Source: Gracilaria gracilis (lineage: Eukaryota; Rhodophyta; Florideophyceae; Gracilariales; Gracilariaceae). Taken from it: a stretch of 64,000 nt of DNA. Position numbers and translations under genes: made by a program. Positions 29,576 to 40,632 of the stretch are shown here, piece by piece. Position 1 is the stretch's first letter, and each line of letters begins with the position of its first letter. Location: assembly GCA_030374805.1 (NCBI GenBank), contig JARGSG010000214.1:186001-250000 (forward strand), in the 5' to 3' direction. Below the pieces are notes generated by a model. The model was not told where the DNA came from, did no database searches, and worked only from the letters and a program-made list of their open reading frames with translations.

Positions 29576-31630
29576 CTAGCCCAAAAAGGGAAAAACAGAC
29601 CACTCTAGCTCAGTATCCTGTACAAGTATTGTCAAAATGACAATAACTCAACAACTGGCAACCAAAAACAACACAGATAAAAAGATAACACAAAACGATA
29701 CCACTCTTCTCCAAAAAATAAGTCCATCTTACAAATTAGATAGAACCAAAGATAAACCTAAACTTCAGACTGTAAACAAGGCCCTGACTAGTTTAATCAA
29801 ATAACTATAAGTTGACAGGCATGAACTAATTCAAATTCTAATGCGATTCCCAAATTTTACTCCAAAGCACAATCTTTTTGGTTCAGCAGACCGGGGTCGT
29901 TTGGCGCTTTATTGTCGCACCAAAAAAGCGCCCTGACATACCAATCTACTGTTTTAATTGTCTTTACTAATGTCTTTACTAACAACTCCGTATATATCTC
30001 CACATTAATTAAATTCCGTATCTCTTTCGTCTTCACGCTTTTTATAACACCTCTTTAACGTATCACGTGTAACCTATGAAACGCCACTTTATTTTATTTC
30101 CCTGTCCGCTTCCCATTTAGGATGGAGCTGGGGTTCTTGTAGGTCCGCTGTCTCTGCGTGTCGGTCAAAAATCAGTTGTGCGACTTGCTATTGTTCATCG
30201 ACGCAGTGGACGGTAGACCAAAGTGAATTTGGGTTCACTAGTGCAATGATGCAGTGCCATTAAACTTCTCTTTATTTCCCAGTCGTATTGTTTTCCAAAA
30301 AATGTAATAGAAACCTCTCCCTAAGAGAGTGAAAATTTTACTGTTTCACCAAGATATTGGTCTTTCCAAAATCCAAGTAATAATATACATATATATAACA
30401 ATAGAGTTGCCTCAATTCTACACTAACGTCACTAGGGCAACTGCTTCGGGCAGATACCTTCCGGTCGATATATATCGCTGCAAATCCTTAGGCGAAACAC
30501 GCGAATCTTCAATGACTACTGTTACGCACGAATGCTCGTGCGCAAACATGATATACGTCATCCTTTTACAGAATAGGTTCACATGAAGTTAAGTCCTTCT
30601 TCATGGGGACTTTGAGCGTAGTGCAACACTTCCAGAGTTCCATGTATTAATCACGTTGGTATAGTGAGCCTTGCTGCAGATAATCTTCAAACAACAACAG
30701 TTAGTGTGTTAGGGTGGTTTTGAATCCCCCTAAATGCATCGAGAACCGGCGGTGTAGACCACCAGCCGGACACTAAACCCGGTTGTCGCGGTGCTTCATC
30801 GGTGCACCGATGAAGCGCCACTGCACATCGGTCCGCTGTCCAAAAAACTAAACAAGTTTTTTGGCCCTGCCGCCCCGGTCGGCCCCGAATCTCGGCATCC
30901 GGGGCACACGTGCTACTACTACTGGGTATCACGTTTTCAGCAACATCGCGGCCATGTACAACTAACTCCCGTTTGGGTCTGTTTCCCAGCCCCCTGTACT
31001 ACGTGCTTCAGTAGCATACGCAGGTCTGTTGTCTTTATGCGTCACCCGAGGTTCAGAAAAATAAATGCCCCAGATGCTGAATCAACGAATTTGGTATGTT
31101 CGGTCGCGCCGCAGACATCGCGAGCTCATCAAAAGTTGTTTTGGTTCTATTTACGAGCTGCATCGTCAGTTGTAGCAATAAAAGCGGTGAACCGAGCACC
31201 AGTGATGCCTTGAACTCAATGCCTATCGGGTTCTCGCACGATGATGATCTTCAGTGTGCCCCTCATCTAATTATATGTAGTTCATACAAAGATGCGGGAG
31301 AACTTAGGTATTAGGGTGCAATGATTGACAAGGGTACTGATCATCTATTGCTGGGAATCCTTAAGTGGCATTATTCATCTGAGTAATATCACTTCAGCAT
31401 TAGCAGTAGTAGATCTCCGTAGGTTTTAAGTAGAACCTGCTACTTGTAAATACAACTCTAATCAATTCAATTCCGGTTTTCTTAATCGATACGATTGTAT
31501 TGACTACTATACTATTCTCAAGGATATACGAAGTACTTCACTGTAACAGATAAGAAGCATCCCTACGAATGTCTCAAAGAGAATGGATCCCCTACAGTAG
31601 ACCATTTCTGTTCAACCTCTAAGGGGGAAG
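29576..31630. other. no gene recognised; two hairpin-forming sites
   Basis: AT-rich up to 30600. GGCGCTTT and AAAGCGCC around 29917-29945 form a small hairpin. At 30680-31300 the DNA is more GC-rich, with short frames of no recognisable family, and carries the two hairpins listed separately. Confidence 0.4.
30793..30864. repeat. perfect 24-bp palindrome next to a 10-bp-stem hairpin
   Basis: 30793-30816 is a perfect palindrome (GCTTCATCGG, TGCA, CCGATGAAGC). Twenty-three bases later CCAAAAAACT (30840-30849) and AGTTTTTTGG (30855-30864) form a second hairpin with a 5-base loop. Function is unknown; such pairs occur at ends of some mobile elements and in 3' processing signals. Confidence 0.55.
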
Positions 31631-31639
31631 AAGAGTTTC

Positions 31640-33232
31640 ATGAATGAGTAATTGAAGAAAAGGGCATAAAGGCATCACAGGAGATTAGGTTGAAGATTTT
31701 GTCTATGAGAGAGATGGAGCTGGAGAAGGCATGGAAACTGAGAATTTGTAGTATTTTTTTAACCAATGTGGGCTCTACCTGACATTGGTACTGATCGAAA
31801 CAGGAAGAGTTTTGAAATTTCTCGGAAAACAATTACTTGACCGGAAATTGGCGAAGAGAAGAATTGGATATAAATGGTCGTGCGCCACAAGCGGGTGTGT
31901 GACCGACAATTCCACGGCTATGCACAGTGGTGAGAAGCGTAGGAGGTATTGCGTACATCTCGATAGCTGTTATCACGCTTATTGCTAAACCCCGTCAGCC
32001 TCTGCGATGTCGAATTGGTACAAGTAGGACGAGAAGCTAGTGGCTCTGCGTCATAGGACGGAGGTACCAGATATGACGCCGCGAAGGAAAGAGGAGGGTG
32101 AATGCAAGTATTTTTTGGAGAAAAGGAAGAACATTGGGAAGGAGAAGGGGGTGGTGGTGATGTAGGCGTAGAGGATGGAGGACCGGAGAGGAGGTTTGCG
32201 AAGGAGATGCAGGAGCGGGTGAGGAGCTTTGGAGGGAATCTGGACGAAAATTGAAACGACAGGCTTTCCGAGATAGTGAATGAAATGGGAGGGGTGGTAC
32301 GGAGTGTGTCGGGGGTTTGGGTGCAAATGGATGTGATTTTCGAGGATTCGGAAAAAGTTGAAATTGGTTTGAGTGTGAACTGGTACGTATGTGAGTGGGA
32401 TGGTGGTATGCGTTGCGAGGGAGATGGTGAAGCTAAGGACGGAGAATATGGGCCTAAGGGGTCCGGTGGGGGTCTTGCAGAAGCAAGTGGGGTAGGTGGA
32501 AAATGCGTGCGAGTTGTTGTTGGAGTGGAAGGAGCTGTTGAGGGAAGGAGAAGGCAGGAGAGAAAAGGAGAGATGGAAAAAGTCACCGGTGTCACCATTG
32601 TCTCGGGGTGGACGTGGCTGTGTGAGGGGAAGGAGAAGGGAAGATAAAGGAGGGGAGGTTGGAGGGCGTCGGCTGAGGAAGAGGTGGAAGGGAGGGAGGG
32701 GGCTGCTGGTGAACAAGGATGGGGAGGTCTGTTTGAGGTGGCAGCTTCGGGGGGGAACTCCACTACTTGGGTCTGGTTGTGCGGCGGCAGCTGTGGGAAC
32801 GGCGGAGCGTATACTGGAGGAGCAGGAGGATAAGAGGCTAGGAGAGGTTGGGAGCCGGTTTGGGGCTAAAAGAGTGTACGAGAATGGAGAGAATGTTCCG
32901 TTGGAGTTCTCCAACTTGACATTTAGGGAAACTGAGACTCAAGATCCAAATGCAGGGTGGGAATGAGAGAGCGCTAGTGGTGGGTTCGTAATTCTTTAGT
33001 GTGTTTTTGACGAGTGTGGAGAATGTAACGTTACGAGCGGTGGCAGAATAACTGCAAACCAGCCTTCAACTGCAATAGGTGAAGTTTAAACTGCACTCAA
33101 CGGAAACGTAATTTCCGAAAAAAATCTTGCCTTGCCAACTAGCGCAAACTGCAAAAATGCTAGATTTTTCGGACTTTTATTTTCACAACTAGCGATCTAG
33201 CACACTAAACTAACATTCCAAGAACACCAACG
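31640..33232 (-). repeat. copy 2 of the CTAGTT-terminus repeat, inverted
   Basis: Reading the minus strand from 33232, the segment starts CGTTGGTGTTCTTGGAATG, continues with TTAGTTTAGTGTGCTAGATCG and the other CTAGTT-type motifs, and follows the units at 36033 and 60500 into the coiled-coil gene. It is recognisable down to about 31860 (GATATAAATGGTCGTGCGCC corresponds to 37390-37370 on the minus strand) and fades near 31640. The reductase-like gene present in the other long copies is absent. Confidence 0.75.
31860..32966 (+). pseudogene. repeat-encoded coiled-coil protein, copy 2, frameshifted
   Basis: The plus strand here corresponds to the coding strand of the protein at 36299-37147 (-). 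Its blocks are spread over several frames: NEMGGVVRSVSGVWVQMDVI (32276 on) matches AEMGGVVLSVSEIGMPVDLI. The end AERILEEQEDKRLGEVGSRF and NVPLEFSNLTFRETETQDPN (to 32966) matches the common C-terminus. At least two frameshifts separate the blocks, so it is not functional. Antisense frames of nearly 290 codons (31918-32914 -) are Pro/Ser-rich shadows of this gene. Confidence 0.6.
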
Positions 33233-33259
33233 CAATATCTTTCAGGAGAGCGTAAAAGA

Positions 33260-35480
33260 TTCTTCAGATACCCTCGTACTTCAGGCCTTCCGTCTACCTG
33301 AGAAGAAAGGCCACAGCGACCAAGAAAATTTCCAGTCCATTGCTAAGTTCTGCGCTCTTCGTGTCACTTTGCACCAGGATGAGGCCATTTCTGTATTCTG
33401 TTCATTTTCTTCTGCCACCAAACAAGCTTCTAGTGATATATATCGAAATAACCTCGAGAAAATGGTGTGGAAGCGGGTTCATAAGGCATTTATGTCTTAT
33501 AGCGTTGGAACGAAGTACACTAAGAGTCGTTTTGCTCCTCCTCCGTCTTCTAACTTTAGAACCAAAAAGTAGTACAAAAAGAAAAGAACATCTTCACACC
33601 CTTCGAATTGCTATGGTGCTAATAGTTCTGAACAGACAACGAACGTCGATATCCCTCAAGAGGTTTTCTTTTGACTGTGGTGCTCCTAACCACTACAGAG
33701 CCTCAAAATCTTGCATCTACGATAGCAAAGAGACGTATCTTGACAATTCGCATGGCCTCAGCCAGGAGATCATTGAAAGGAAGAAACAGCCTGACCCTTT
33801 TTCGGAAAGACTCGACACCTTCGGACGGCAATCAGGCCTAATCTCTAGGCGTGAAGCATCGCAATCGCCTTCAATTGGCAATCCCGTGAACCTTAACATG
33901 GATTTGGATTGTCCGGAGACGTTGGAGGAATTCAATCTGCTGTTATCAGTGCTTCGTGTTTGGATATCCGGTTTAAGGTTGGTCCGTTAGACAGGAAACC
34001 ATTTTATTACGGGTACGTGACACATTGCGATGATGCCGGCGTAGCCTTTGCCATCTGGAATCTCCGAATGACAGAAATGGGAGGCCGGGAAGCTCTCCTT
34101 CCATTTTACATGCCAGATAGAGATGGAGAGGGGGTCATTATTGTTGGGGAACGACCACATGCACCAAGGTTATTGGCAATGAAGTACTCCTATTTATACC
34201 TTGAGTTGTTGCTGCAGATCATGAGGCACCACTCCAAACCTATAGTTCTCAGCTCCCTGATTATCAGAAAGGGATAATTTACACCAGACTGATGGTACTT
34301 TCTTCCACAATTCAAGCTATACGTTCGTATTTAATATCGTTAAGGAGTCTTCATGTAAAAAAATCATCTTCAGCGCTCAAGGAAAGGTATTCAGATGCCC
34401 GGATCTGCCAACGGTTTGTATCTAAGCTGTATGGATCCAACCATATTTCCTTTGATGAAATGTAGCAGATATGCACGTGAGCTGAAGTGATGACATCGGC
34501 CGTTCAACAGGCGCTATATACATAACCGGGAAATTCACAGCGTGCCCTCTTTAGTGAAGAAAGGTTTCCTTTCGGAGACTGCTTGTTCCTTTTAACAACC
34601 ATGTGCAGTTGGATTTCTTCTTCATCATTCAGAAGCAAATCTTTCGATACTACATAAGGTCGATCCATTCTCTGCATTTTATGGGGCGGTGCTGCATGAA
34701 CCGGCGGTGATCAGTGAGGTCATACCTGCCCTCGGGCAATACTGGATTAACGTGCATGGTCAGTTCTGCTCCGGTTCCGGCGACCTGGGGTTCGACAAAG
34801 CAGTCTTTGAAGACTTTCCTGCCTCCCATTCTATTGAATTTGAGCCATTGCCCGCGCGAATACACAACAAGATGGGAAAATTAGAGTCCAAGAATGAAAT
34901 TTCCGGCTTATAGTTACAAAGTTGCTACGAAATGCTTAGTATATTAGCACTCTTCCCCACACCCAGTTCACCTTTGCTGAAATACGTCCCAAAGCCACGT
35001 TGTTAAGTAGTTTGATGTACGGTGTCAAGAAGTGAAGCAGCTTCGAATTTGTGCGTGGCTACACCCCAGGCTAAATCGGGCTTCCACACGCACAGGTTGA
35101 GGATGAACTACTGAAGGCGTACTAGTAGTACGTTTTCAAGGCGGGCTATAAATACTTTGGAGTCTGATAGGAATCCGCATGTGCTTTCCCCATTGTACTT
35201 CCGTCGAGGTACACTATTATACTAATTAAAGCGGGGTCCTAATTTTTGGTCTTGGAAAGTTGCCCACGTCCGTGCTCAGGATCACTTTCTCCTGATATCC
35301 TAGAATCGGGACCACAGCGGTCTATGTATTCAAGCAGTGTATGGGGACGTCAAGCTTGCTCCAGAATCTTCTCTTCCTATCGAGCTAGACGAGATGGTGC
35401 TTACTCATAGTTTGGGATCTGCTTCAACTTTCCCGTACTCCGTCATCGATGAGACTAAACAGGATCTGCCAGTTTAATTA
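33260..35480 (+). pseudogene. degenerate retroelement remains with gag-like zinc knuckle
   Basis: The plus strand at 33250-33570 gives a basic, gag-like protein (RLPEKKGHSDQENFQSIAKF). At about 33660-33715 FDCGAPNHYRASKSC resembles a retroviral-type CCHC zinc knuckle with one Cys changed. Further on, broken frames give DPFSAFYGAVLHEPAVISEV and HNKMGKLESKNEI at 34655-34900, and VYGDVKLAPESSLPIELDE near 35340-35400. I cannot assign these with certainty but they look like pieces of a retroelement polyprotein. No LTRs were found. The block abuts the terminus of repeat copy 2 at 33232. Confidence 0.4.
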
Positions 35481-36298
35481 CCCCTGTCCTAGGCAATGAC
35501 CCCTCTAGAGCGCTAAAGCACACTGAAGTTTACGCAGTTGACGTAATGTTGATGCACCTTGCAGGCAAGGTGGTCTTGAAAGCAGTTGCACCCCCAAATG
35601 CTGGGTTGGTCAATGCAAATTGCACGCAAGCAAGCCACGAACATTCAAGTTTGAATCAAAAGCACTGCCATCTACCAATCGTAGGTGGCAGATTGACAAC
35701 CTCTACGTAACAAACAATTCCAGAGTCTCCACAGGAGGTCAGGGGGCATCCGCATCTACCGCGAAACTTCCTTCGTGGCCGATCTCATGCCTTGGCGTGC
35801 TCTCTTCTTTTCCTTAGTGCGAGCGCGTGCGATGGCGAACTTAGACGGACCAACAAAGCTCTTTGCCTTTTTCTGAAGAGCATCTCCTCAAGTGTTTGTT
35901 TTTCTGCGCGCTGTAGGATGGACTCAACCTGAACTTATTCGATAGAGTTGAACATAGATCGAGAAGGGACGCCGCAGAGTGTAGCAAAAAATTACAATAC
36001 ATGTCCATTCCGTCTAACCGCAAACGCATATACGTCGGTGTCCTCGGAATGCTAGTTTGGTATGCTAGATCGCTAGTTGTCAAAATAAAAATCCGAAAAA
36101 TCTATCATTTTTGCAGTTTGCGCTAGTTGGCAAGGCAAGATTTTTTTTCGCAAATTACGTTTCCGTTCAGTGCAGTTTAAACTTCACCTATTGCAGTTCA
36201 AGGCTGGTTTGCAGTTATTCTGCCACCGTTCGTACGTTACATTCCCCACACTCGTCAAAAACACTCTAAACAATTACGAACCCACCACTAGCGCTTCC

Positions 36299-37147
36299 TC
36301 ATTCCCACCCTGCACTCGGATCCTGAGTCTCAATTTCCCTAAATGTCAAGTTGAAGAACTCTAACGGAACACTCTCTCCATTCTCGTACAGCCTCCTAAC
36401 CCCAAAGCGGCTCCTAACCCCTCCCAGCCTCTTCTCCTCCTGCTCCTCCAGTACGCGCTCCGCCGTTCGCACAGCTGCCGCAACACTACCAAACCCAACT
36501 AGTGGCACTCCACCGGGCAGCTGCCATGGCACACACACCTCCCCATCCTCGTCCATCATCAGCCCACCCTTTCGTCTCTTCCTCAGCCGACCGCCCTCTA
36601 CCTCCCCTCCATCCGCTTCTCCGCTCCTCCCCCTCACCCACCCACGTCCACGCGGAGAGCCTGGCACCACCACTGACCCTTCCCCTCTTTCCTGCTCCCT
36701 CCCAACGCCTCCTTCCCTCACCAGCTCCTTCACCTCCAATAACAATTGGCACGCCTTCTCCACCTGTCCAACTTGCGCCTCCAACATCTCCACAGGACCT
36801 CTTAGCCCTATATTCTCCGTTCTCAGCTTCACCATCTCCCTCCCAATGCAATCTATCATCCCACTCACATGCATTCCAATCCCTACTCCGGCCAACTTCA
36901 TCTTTTTCCGAATCGTCGAAATCAAATCCACTGGCATCCCAATCTCCGACACACTCAGCACCACCCCTCCCATCTCAGCCACCATCTCAGAAATCCAGTC
37001 GTCTAAATGCTCCATCAGATCTCCTCCAAGCCTCCTCAACCGCTCCTCCATCTCCGCCGCAAATCTCCTCTCCGGTCCCCCATTTTCTTTACCCCATCGC
37101 CCCCACCCTTCTCTCCATCCCCATTTCTCTCCTTCTCCCCCATGCAA
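36299..37147 (-). CDS. coiled-coil protein of the CTAGTT units, best preserved copy
   Basis: An uninterrupted 282-codon frame that lacks an ATG near its start. The first Met in frame lies about 30 codons in (AAEMEERLRRLGGDLMEHLD). Upstream in another frame SNGYIEDEELVALLNRTKVP (about 37250-37190) also has a counterpart in unit D, so a 5' exon or a frameshift is likely. Order of features: a Gly/Trp/Arg-rich start; a conserved block DDWISEMVAEMGGVVLSVSE; a leucine-heptad coiled coil (LRTENIGLRGPVEMLEAQVG, continuing to LLLEVKELV); an Arg/Gly-rich linker; and the family C-terminus VPLEFFNLTFREIETQDPSA. It occurs in all four long or short copies of the unit, so it belongs to the element. Function is unknown; a structural or DNA-binding accessory role is only a guess. 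Confidence 0.55.
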   Translation of the reverse strand: MHGGEGEKWGWREGWGRWGKENGGPERRFAAEMEERLRRLGGDLMEHLDDWISEMVAEMGGVVLSVSEIGMPVDLISTIRKKMKLAGVGIGMHVSGMIDCIGREMVKLRTENIGLRGPVEMLEAQVGQVEKACQLLLEVKELVREGGVGREQERGEGSVVVPGSPRGRGWVRGRSGEADGGEVEGGRLRKRRKGGLMMDEDGEVCVPWQLPGGVPLVGFGSVAAAVRTAERVLEEQEEKRLGGVRSRFGVRRLYENGESVPLEFFNLTFREIETQDPSAGWE

Positions 37148-37809
37148 GCCTTGCCCCTACCCTCCTCGTTCGTTCTTGGTAGGTCTCTGGTACCTTCGTC
37201 CGGTTAAGCAGAGCAACTAGCTCCTCGTCTTCGATGTACCCATTTGACTTCTCAGAAATAAACGGCTGTTCACGATAGGGGAGATAACAACAAGCGAGAT
37301 GAACGGAACAGTTGCACCACTTTTCCCCAATCCGCAAACCCGTGGAACTGTCGGCAAAACACCCACTTGCGCTGCCGAACCATTTGTATCCCATTCATAT
37401 CTACTCCAATTTCCCGCCATTCCGCACAATTTCCTTTTTTTTTAGAAAATCCACATTTTCCCTAATTTGGCCCGTACCATATACAATTGAAGCCCCCGAT
37501 TCACCACCTCTCAAGTAGCAACGGTACCATAAACTCTTACTTTCTATGCTTTACTTCACTGCATACCTTCTCATAAACACACTCTTTCACCCTACCTCCT
37601 CTACAGCCCTACTGCCCATTTCTTTCCATAACCAAATCATACAAATCCCCTTGTCCCCTGGAACACTTTTTTTCAGCAACAAAACAGCAGCCCAGTTGTG
37701 TACTTAAAGATTTCCTCACTCCTTAGAATGTAGACCGCTTTCCTTTCACAGCTACCAGCACCTGACAGCTTCTAACAGCCCATACCTTCAATTAAACAAA
37801 CTCGTCGCA

Positions 37810-38646
37810 ATGAGCTCCCATTCATCTTCCCTCCATTCTACAATCATGCCAGCTGTTGTCGTAGGTAGAAGCCGTATTGGGACCATGCTTTACAACAATG
37901 ATTCCTCTCAAGACACCTCTCTTTCCATCGAAGACTTCATTTCCGCAGATTGCCTTCCCGAAGATCCAATCTCCTTCTGTGGCAGGAACGACCTTTCCAA
38001 AAAAGTAATTCTATCTTGCCCAGCATCACGGGCAGATGACTTGGTCTTCATCCAGAATGTCTACACTTCTTCCCATTCTTTCCCAACACGGAATTGAGCA
38101 CTGCACACGAGCCGCTCTTTACATCCCCGTTTCCACTGTCGGCGCCTCCCCACAGGATGGTGTCGCGCCTCTCTATCCCAATGGTCTAACCACAGCCATT
38201 CAAAAGTGGGCTCTCGCAGTATCTAGACGTCTCTGGACCGCAGGTCTTACTTGCAGTATCGACGACGAGAACGCCTTTTCCAAGTATTGCTGCCAAGAAG
38301 TCGTTTGGATCTTTTTCTTCAATGTCGTCGGTTCTTCATTTAGATTCGTTTCAATGCATGAAGTGGGTGCCAAGTACAAAACTATTATCTCAAATATAAT
38401 AAAGGAGCTTTTAGGGATAGTCACCTTGAACACAGGTCTCTCCTTAAATATCCCTTCTACAGTGGAATCCCTTCTGTAGTACGGCAGCACCCTTACTATC
38501 TTCCCCGCCTCTTTCTCTGGGTATGAATCCAGAAATGCTTACTTCTATCTCACCTCCGCAGATGAAAAACTAGCCGGAAGGCACGACCCTGCCGCTTTCA
38601 CACCAACTATGTCAATGTTCTTAGAAATGACATTCTCTACTAATTA
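37810..38646 (+). pseudogene. ketopantoate-reductase-like Rossmann protein, cargo copy A
   Basis: The frame starts at ATG 37810, or at ATG 37846 directly before AVVVGRSRIGTMLYNN, a Rossmann-type G-x-G/S-x-x-G nucleotide-binding start. The sequence continues PISFCGRNDLSKKVILSCPA and DDLVFIQN. A frameshift near 38060 follows, then TRAALYIPVSTVGASPQDGV, WALAVSRRLWTAGLTCSIDD, VVWIFFFNVVGSSFRFVSMH and, after a TAG at 38477-38479, YESRNAYFYLTSADEKLAGR. This order resembles the NAD(P)-binding, ketopantoate-reductase-like proteins found in plants and algae; the family assignment is by recognition and not certain. The same gene sits in unit D (62275-63104) and in a diverged form at 41.9-42.6 kb. It looks like a captured host gene that has since decayed. 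Confidence 0.5.
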
Positions 38647-39156
38647 GAACAAATTTTACACCTTGTACTCTTTGGGACTACACACAAACCTGTTTTTGTT
38701 CTTCAATTCATTTCAAGTTACCGTTTAAACAACGTCGGTGTTATCGGAATGCTAGTTTTGGTGTCAAAAATGACCAAATTAAATGATCGAAAAACCGGTG
38801 AATCTATCCAAATTTGGATGTGATTAATTTCCGAAAATATTTCCACATTTCCACTTGTGCTAGTTTGCGTGGATGGAAAGAATCATTCACGAATATTTCC
38901 ATCATTGCTAGTTTGGATGGAAGACAAACTAGCATGTTACTTCCGTTCGTGCTAGTTTCCGAACCCAATGTAAGTTTGTAAGTGGCACATATTTAGAACT
39001 ATACGGCTGCGAAGAGGGGTATGTATACATTGATAGCTACTTATATCATACGATTAGAAGAATACAAACCCTTCTAATAGGAACTCTCTATAAAGAGACA
39101 GCACATCTATTTAACAACTCTCATATCAGATATCGGCCGTTTATTATCTCACTTTT

Positions 39157-39301
39157 GAAACGCCTTCGCATCACGTGCCACCTCCCCCATCACTCCGTCC
39201 CACCTCCGTGCGCCATATTACGCTCCCCCGGGGAGCGTAATATGGCGCACGGAGGTGGGAAGGAGTGATGGGGGAGGTGGCACGTGATGCGAAGGCGTTT
39301 C
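39157..39301. repeat. 145-bp near-perfect palindrome
   Basis: Arms 39157-39228 and 39230-39301 are complementary over 72 bases with a single mismatch (39197 against 39261) around one central base (39229). The sequence starts GAAACGCCTTCGCATCACGT and is centred on CGCTCCCCCGGGGAGCG. Each arm contains CACGTG (39172-39177 and 39281-39286). It ends 57 bases before the ATG of the KDZ-type transposase, so it lies in its promoter or 5' leader. It could extrude a cruciform or give a hairpin RNA. Confidence 0.95.
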
Positions 39302-39358
39302 GGTGGGCCACCACTACGTACCCTCCTCTCCCCCAATACCCTCACACCGCTCCCCGCC

Positions 39359-40632
39359 ATGCCTATTTGCTGCTTTGAAGGCTGCTCGTTTTTCGCTCGC
39401 ACCATCCCCTCCATTCAAAGGCACCAAAGAAGATGCCCCAACTGTCTCACCGCAAATAAGCTTTTCCTCTCCCCTGGCGGCAACGTCCCTCACTTCCCCC
39501 CACGCACAAAGCCTCACAAGTCCACCCCCCTGTTCTCACCACCACCCCCACCTCCTCTCTCCAATAGCCCTTCCGATAACGTCCCCATCGCCGACGACGA
39601 CTCCTACCACCAGCAGCAGCTCTCCCTCTCCATCCACACCGAAGACGTCTACCATATCGTAGGCAGCCCCGTCTGCTCCCTCTCCTCCTCCCCACCTCCT
39701 CCACCGCCCCCCTCCTTCCCTCTCCTCAACAACCCCCACCTCGAACGAATGGTTCTCTACATCTCTTCTATCGCTTCCACACTCGGCCCCCGCAAGGTAA
39801 ACGAGCTCATCCCTCTCCTCCACGACCCCTCTTTCTCCAAGTCAGCCTCCCACAATGCCGTCTCCTCCGTCTCCCAGTGTCTCAAAATCAAAGAGACCTC
39901 TTCCAACACCGAGTCACCAACATCGGTTCTACCCTCACCACCCTCCAAGACACACAGCATCTCTTCACAGCCACCCTCTTCCGAAAGAATGTTATCCAAG
40001 TTCTTAAAAGACAACTCGCACTCGCACACTCCGAAAACATCTTCTTCCACCGCGTTCCCCATACAAACTCCTCCGGCTCTCCCGCTTTCGCCCACCCCAT
40101 GGATTCTTCCCTCGGAAAAGGAGGAGTCCCAGCCCTCAAGCGCGCAATCATGCAGTCCTCCAATAACTCCTGCATCTGGCACACCCCTGAGAACACCTGT
40201 GTTGACTGCTTCATCGGATTCGCCCAAGTATACACCGACAAGTCCTCCACCTCCCTCAAATCCTCTTTCATCACCTTCTACCCCCTTCACATCATCCTCC
40301 TCAACTTCTTCGACTCGTTCCGTCGCAAATGTATCACCGGCAACCTCACCCTTCTCGGATACCTTCCAACCTCTTTCAATCTCGCCACCCCCTCTCAAGA
40401 CCCCGATAACATCCGCCAAACCTCATCCAGCATCTCGCGCTCTACCAAAATGAAACTCATCCAGCGTGCCATCTACAACCCCCTCGACCCTCTTCTCTCC
40501 TCCGGCCTCACTGGCTTCCCCTTCCGTGACGCTAATGGCGTTCTCCATCATTGTCACCCAATCATCGCCAGCTACTGTGCTGACATCCCAGAAGCAAAAG
40601 AGATTCTCGCCATCTCCCATGGCACCCACTGA
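39359..40632 (+). pseudogene. KDZ/Plavaka-type transposase, frameshifted and truncated
   Basis: ATG 39359 (context CCGCCATGCC) starts PICCFEGCSFFARTIPSIQR and HQRRCPNC, a zinc finger of the kind found at the start of Plavaka transposases. A long Pro/Ser-rich linker and a block HLERMVLYISSIASTLGPRK follow. A frameshift near 39880 moves to the frame of 39877-40632. There the blocks VYTDKSSTSLKSSFITFYPL, SFRRKCITGNLTLLGYLPTS and HPIIASYCADIPEAKEI correspond to the SDKT...YPVYL...RRK...LIGYLP...YPILAAYVADYPEQ series typical of fungal Plavaka (Kyakuja-Dileera-Zisupton superfamily) proteins. The Asp of TDKS would be a catalytic residue. The rest of the catalytic domain is missing after the TGA at 40630. 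Reading frames on the opposite strand here are shadows. I recognise the family from pattern, without a search. Confidence 0.6.

Larger units (their letters stand above)
36033..38730 (+). mobile_element. CTAGTT-terminus unit A with two cargo genes
   Basis: The unit begins CGTCGGTGTCCTCGGAATG, with CTAGTTT, TATGCTAGATCGCTAGTTG and GCGCTAGTTGG following. It is colinear with the unit at 60500-63190 for its whole length, including both cargo genes: coiled-coil protein on the minus strand and reductase-like protein on the plus strand, head to head. Homology with that unit ends at about 38726, exactly where a new copy of the terminus (38733) begins. The second unit therefore either inserted here or lies in head-to-tail array. 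No second terminus or target duplication could be recognised. Confidence 0.7.

Noticed and set aside
31918-32914. Two minus-strand frames of 281 and 287 codons
   Set aside because: Pro/Ser/Thr-rich shadows of the plus-strand coiled-coil gene; in all other copies conservation follows the coiled-coil strand.
36351-37220. 289-codon plus-strand frame
   Set aside because: Shadow of the coiled-coil protein on the minus strand; Ser/Pro-rich and without a motif.
39757-40419. 220-codon minus-strand frame over the KDZ-type gene
   Set aside because: Glu/Gly/Val-rich antisense shadow; the transposase blocks lie on the plus strand.
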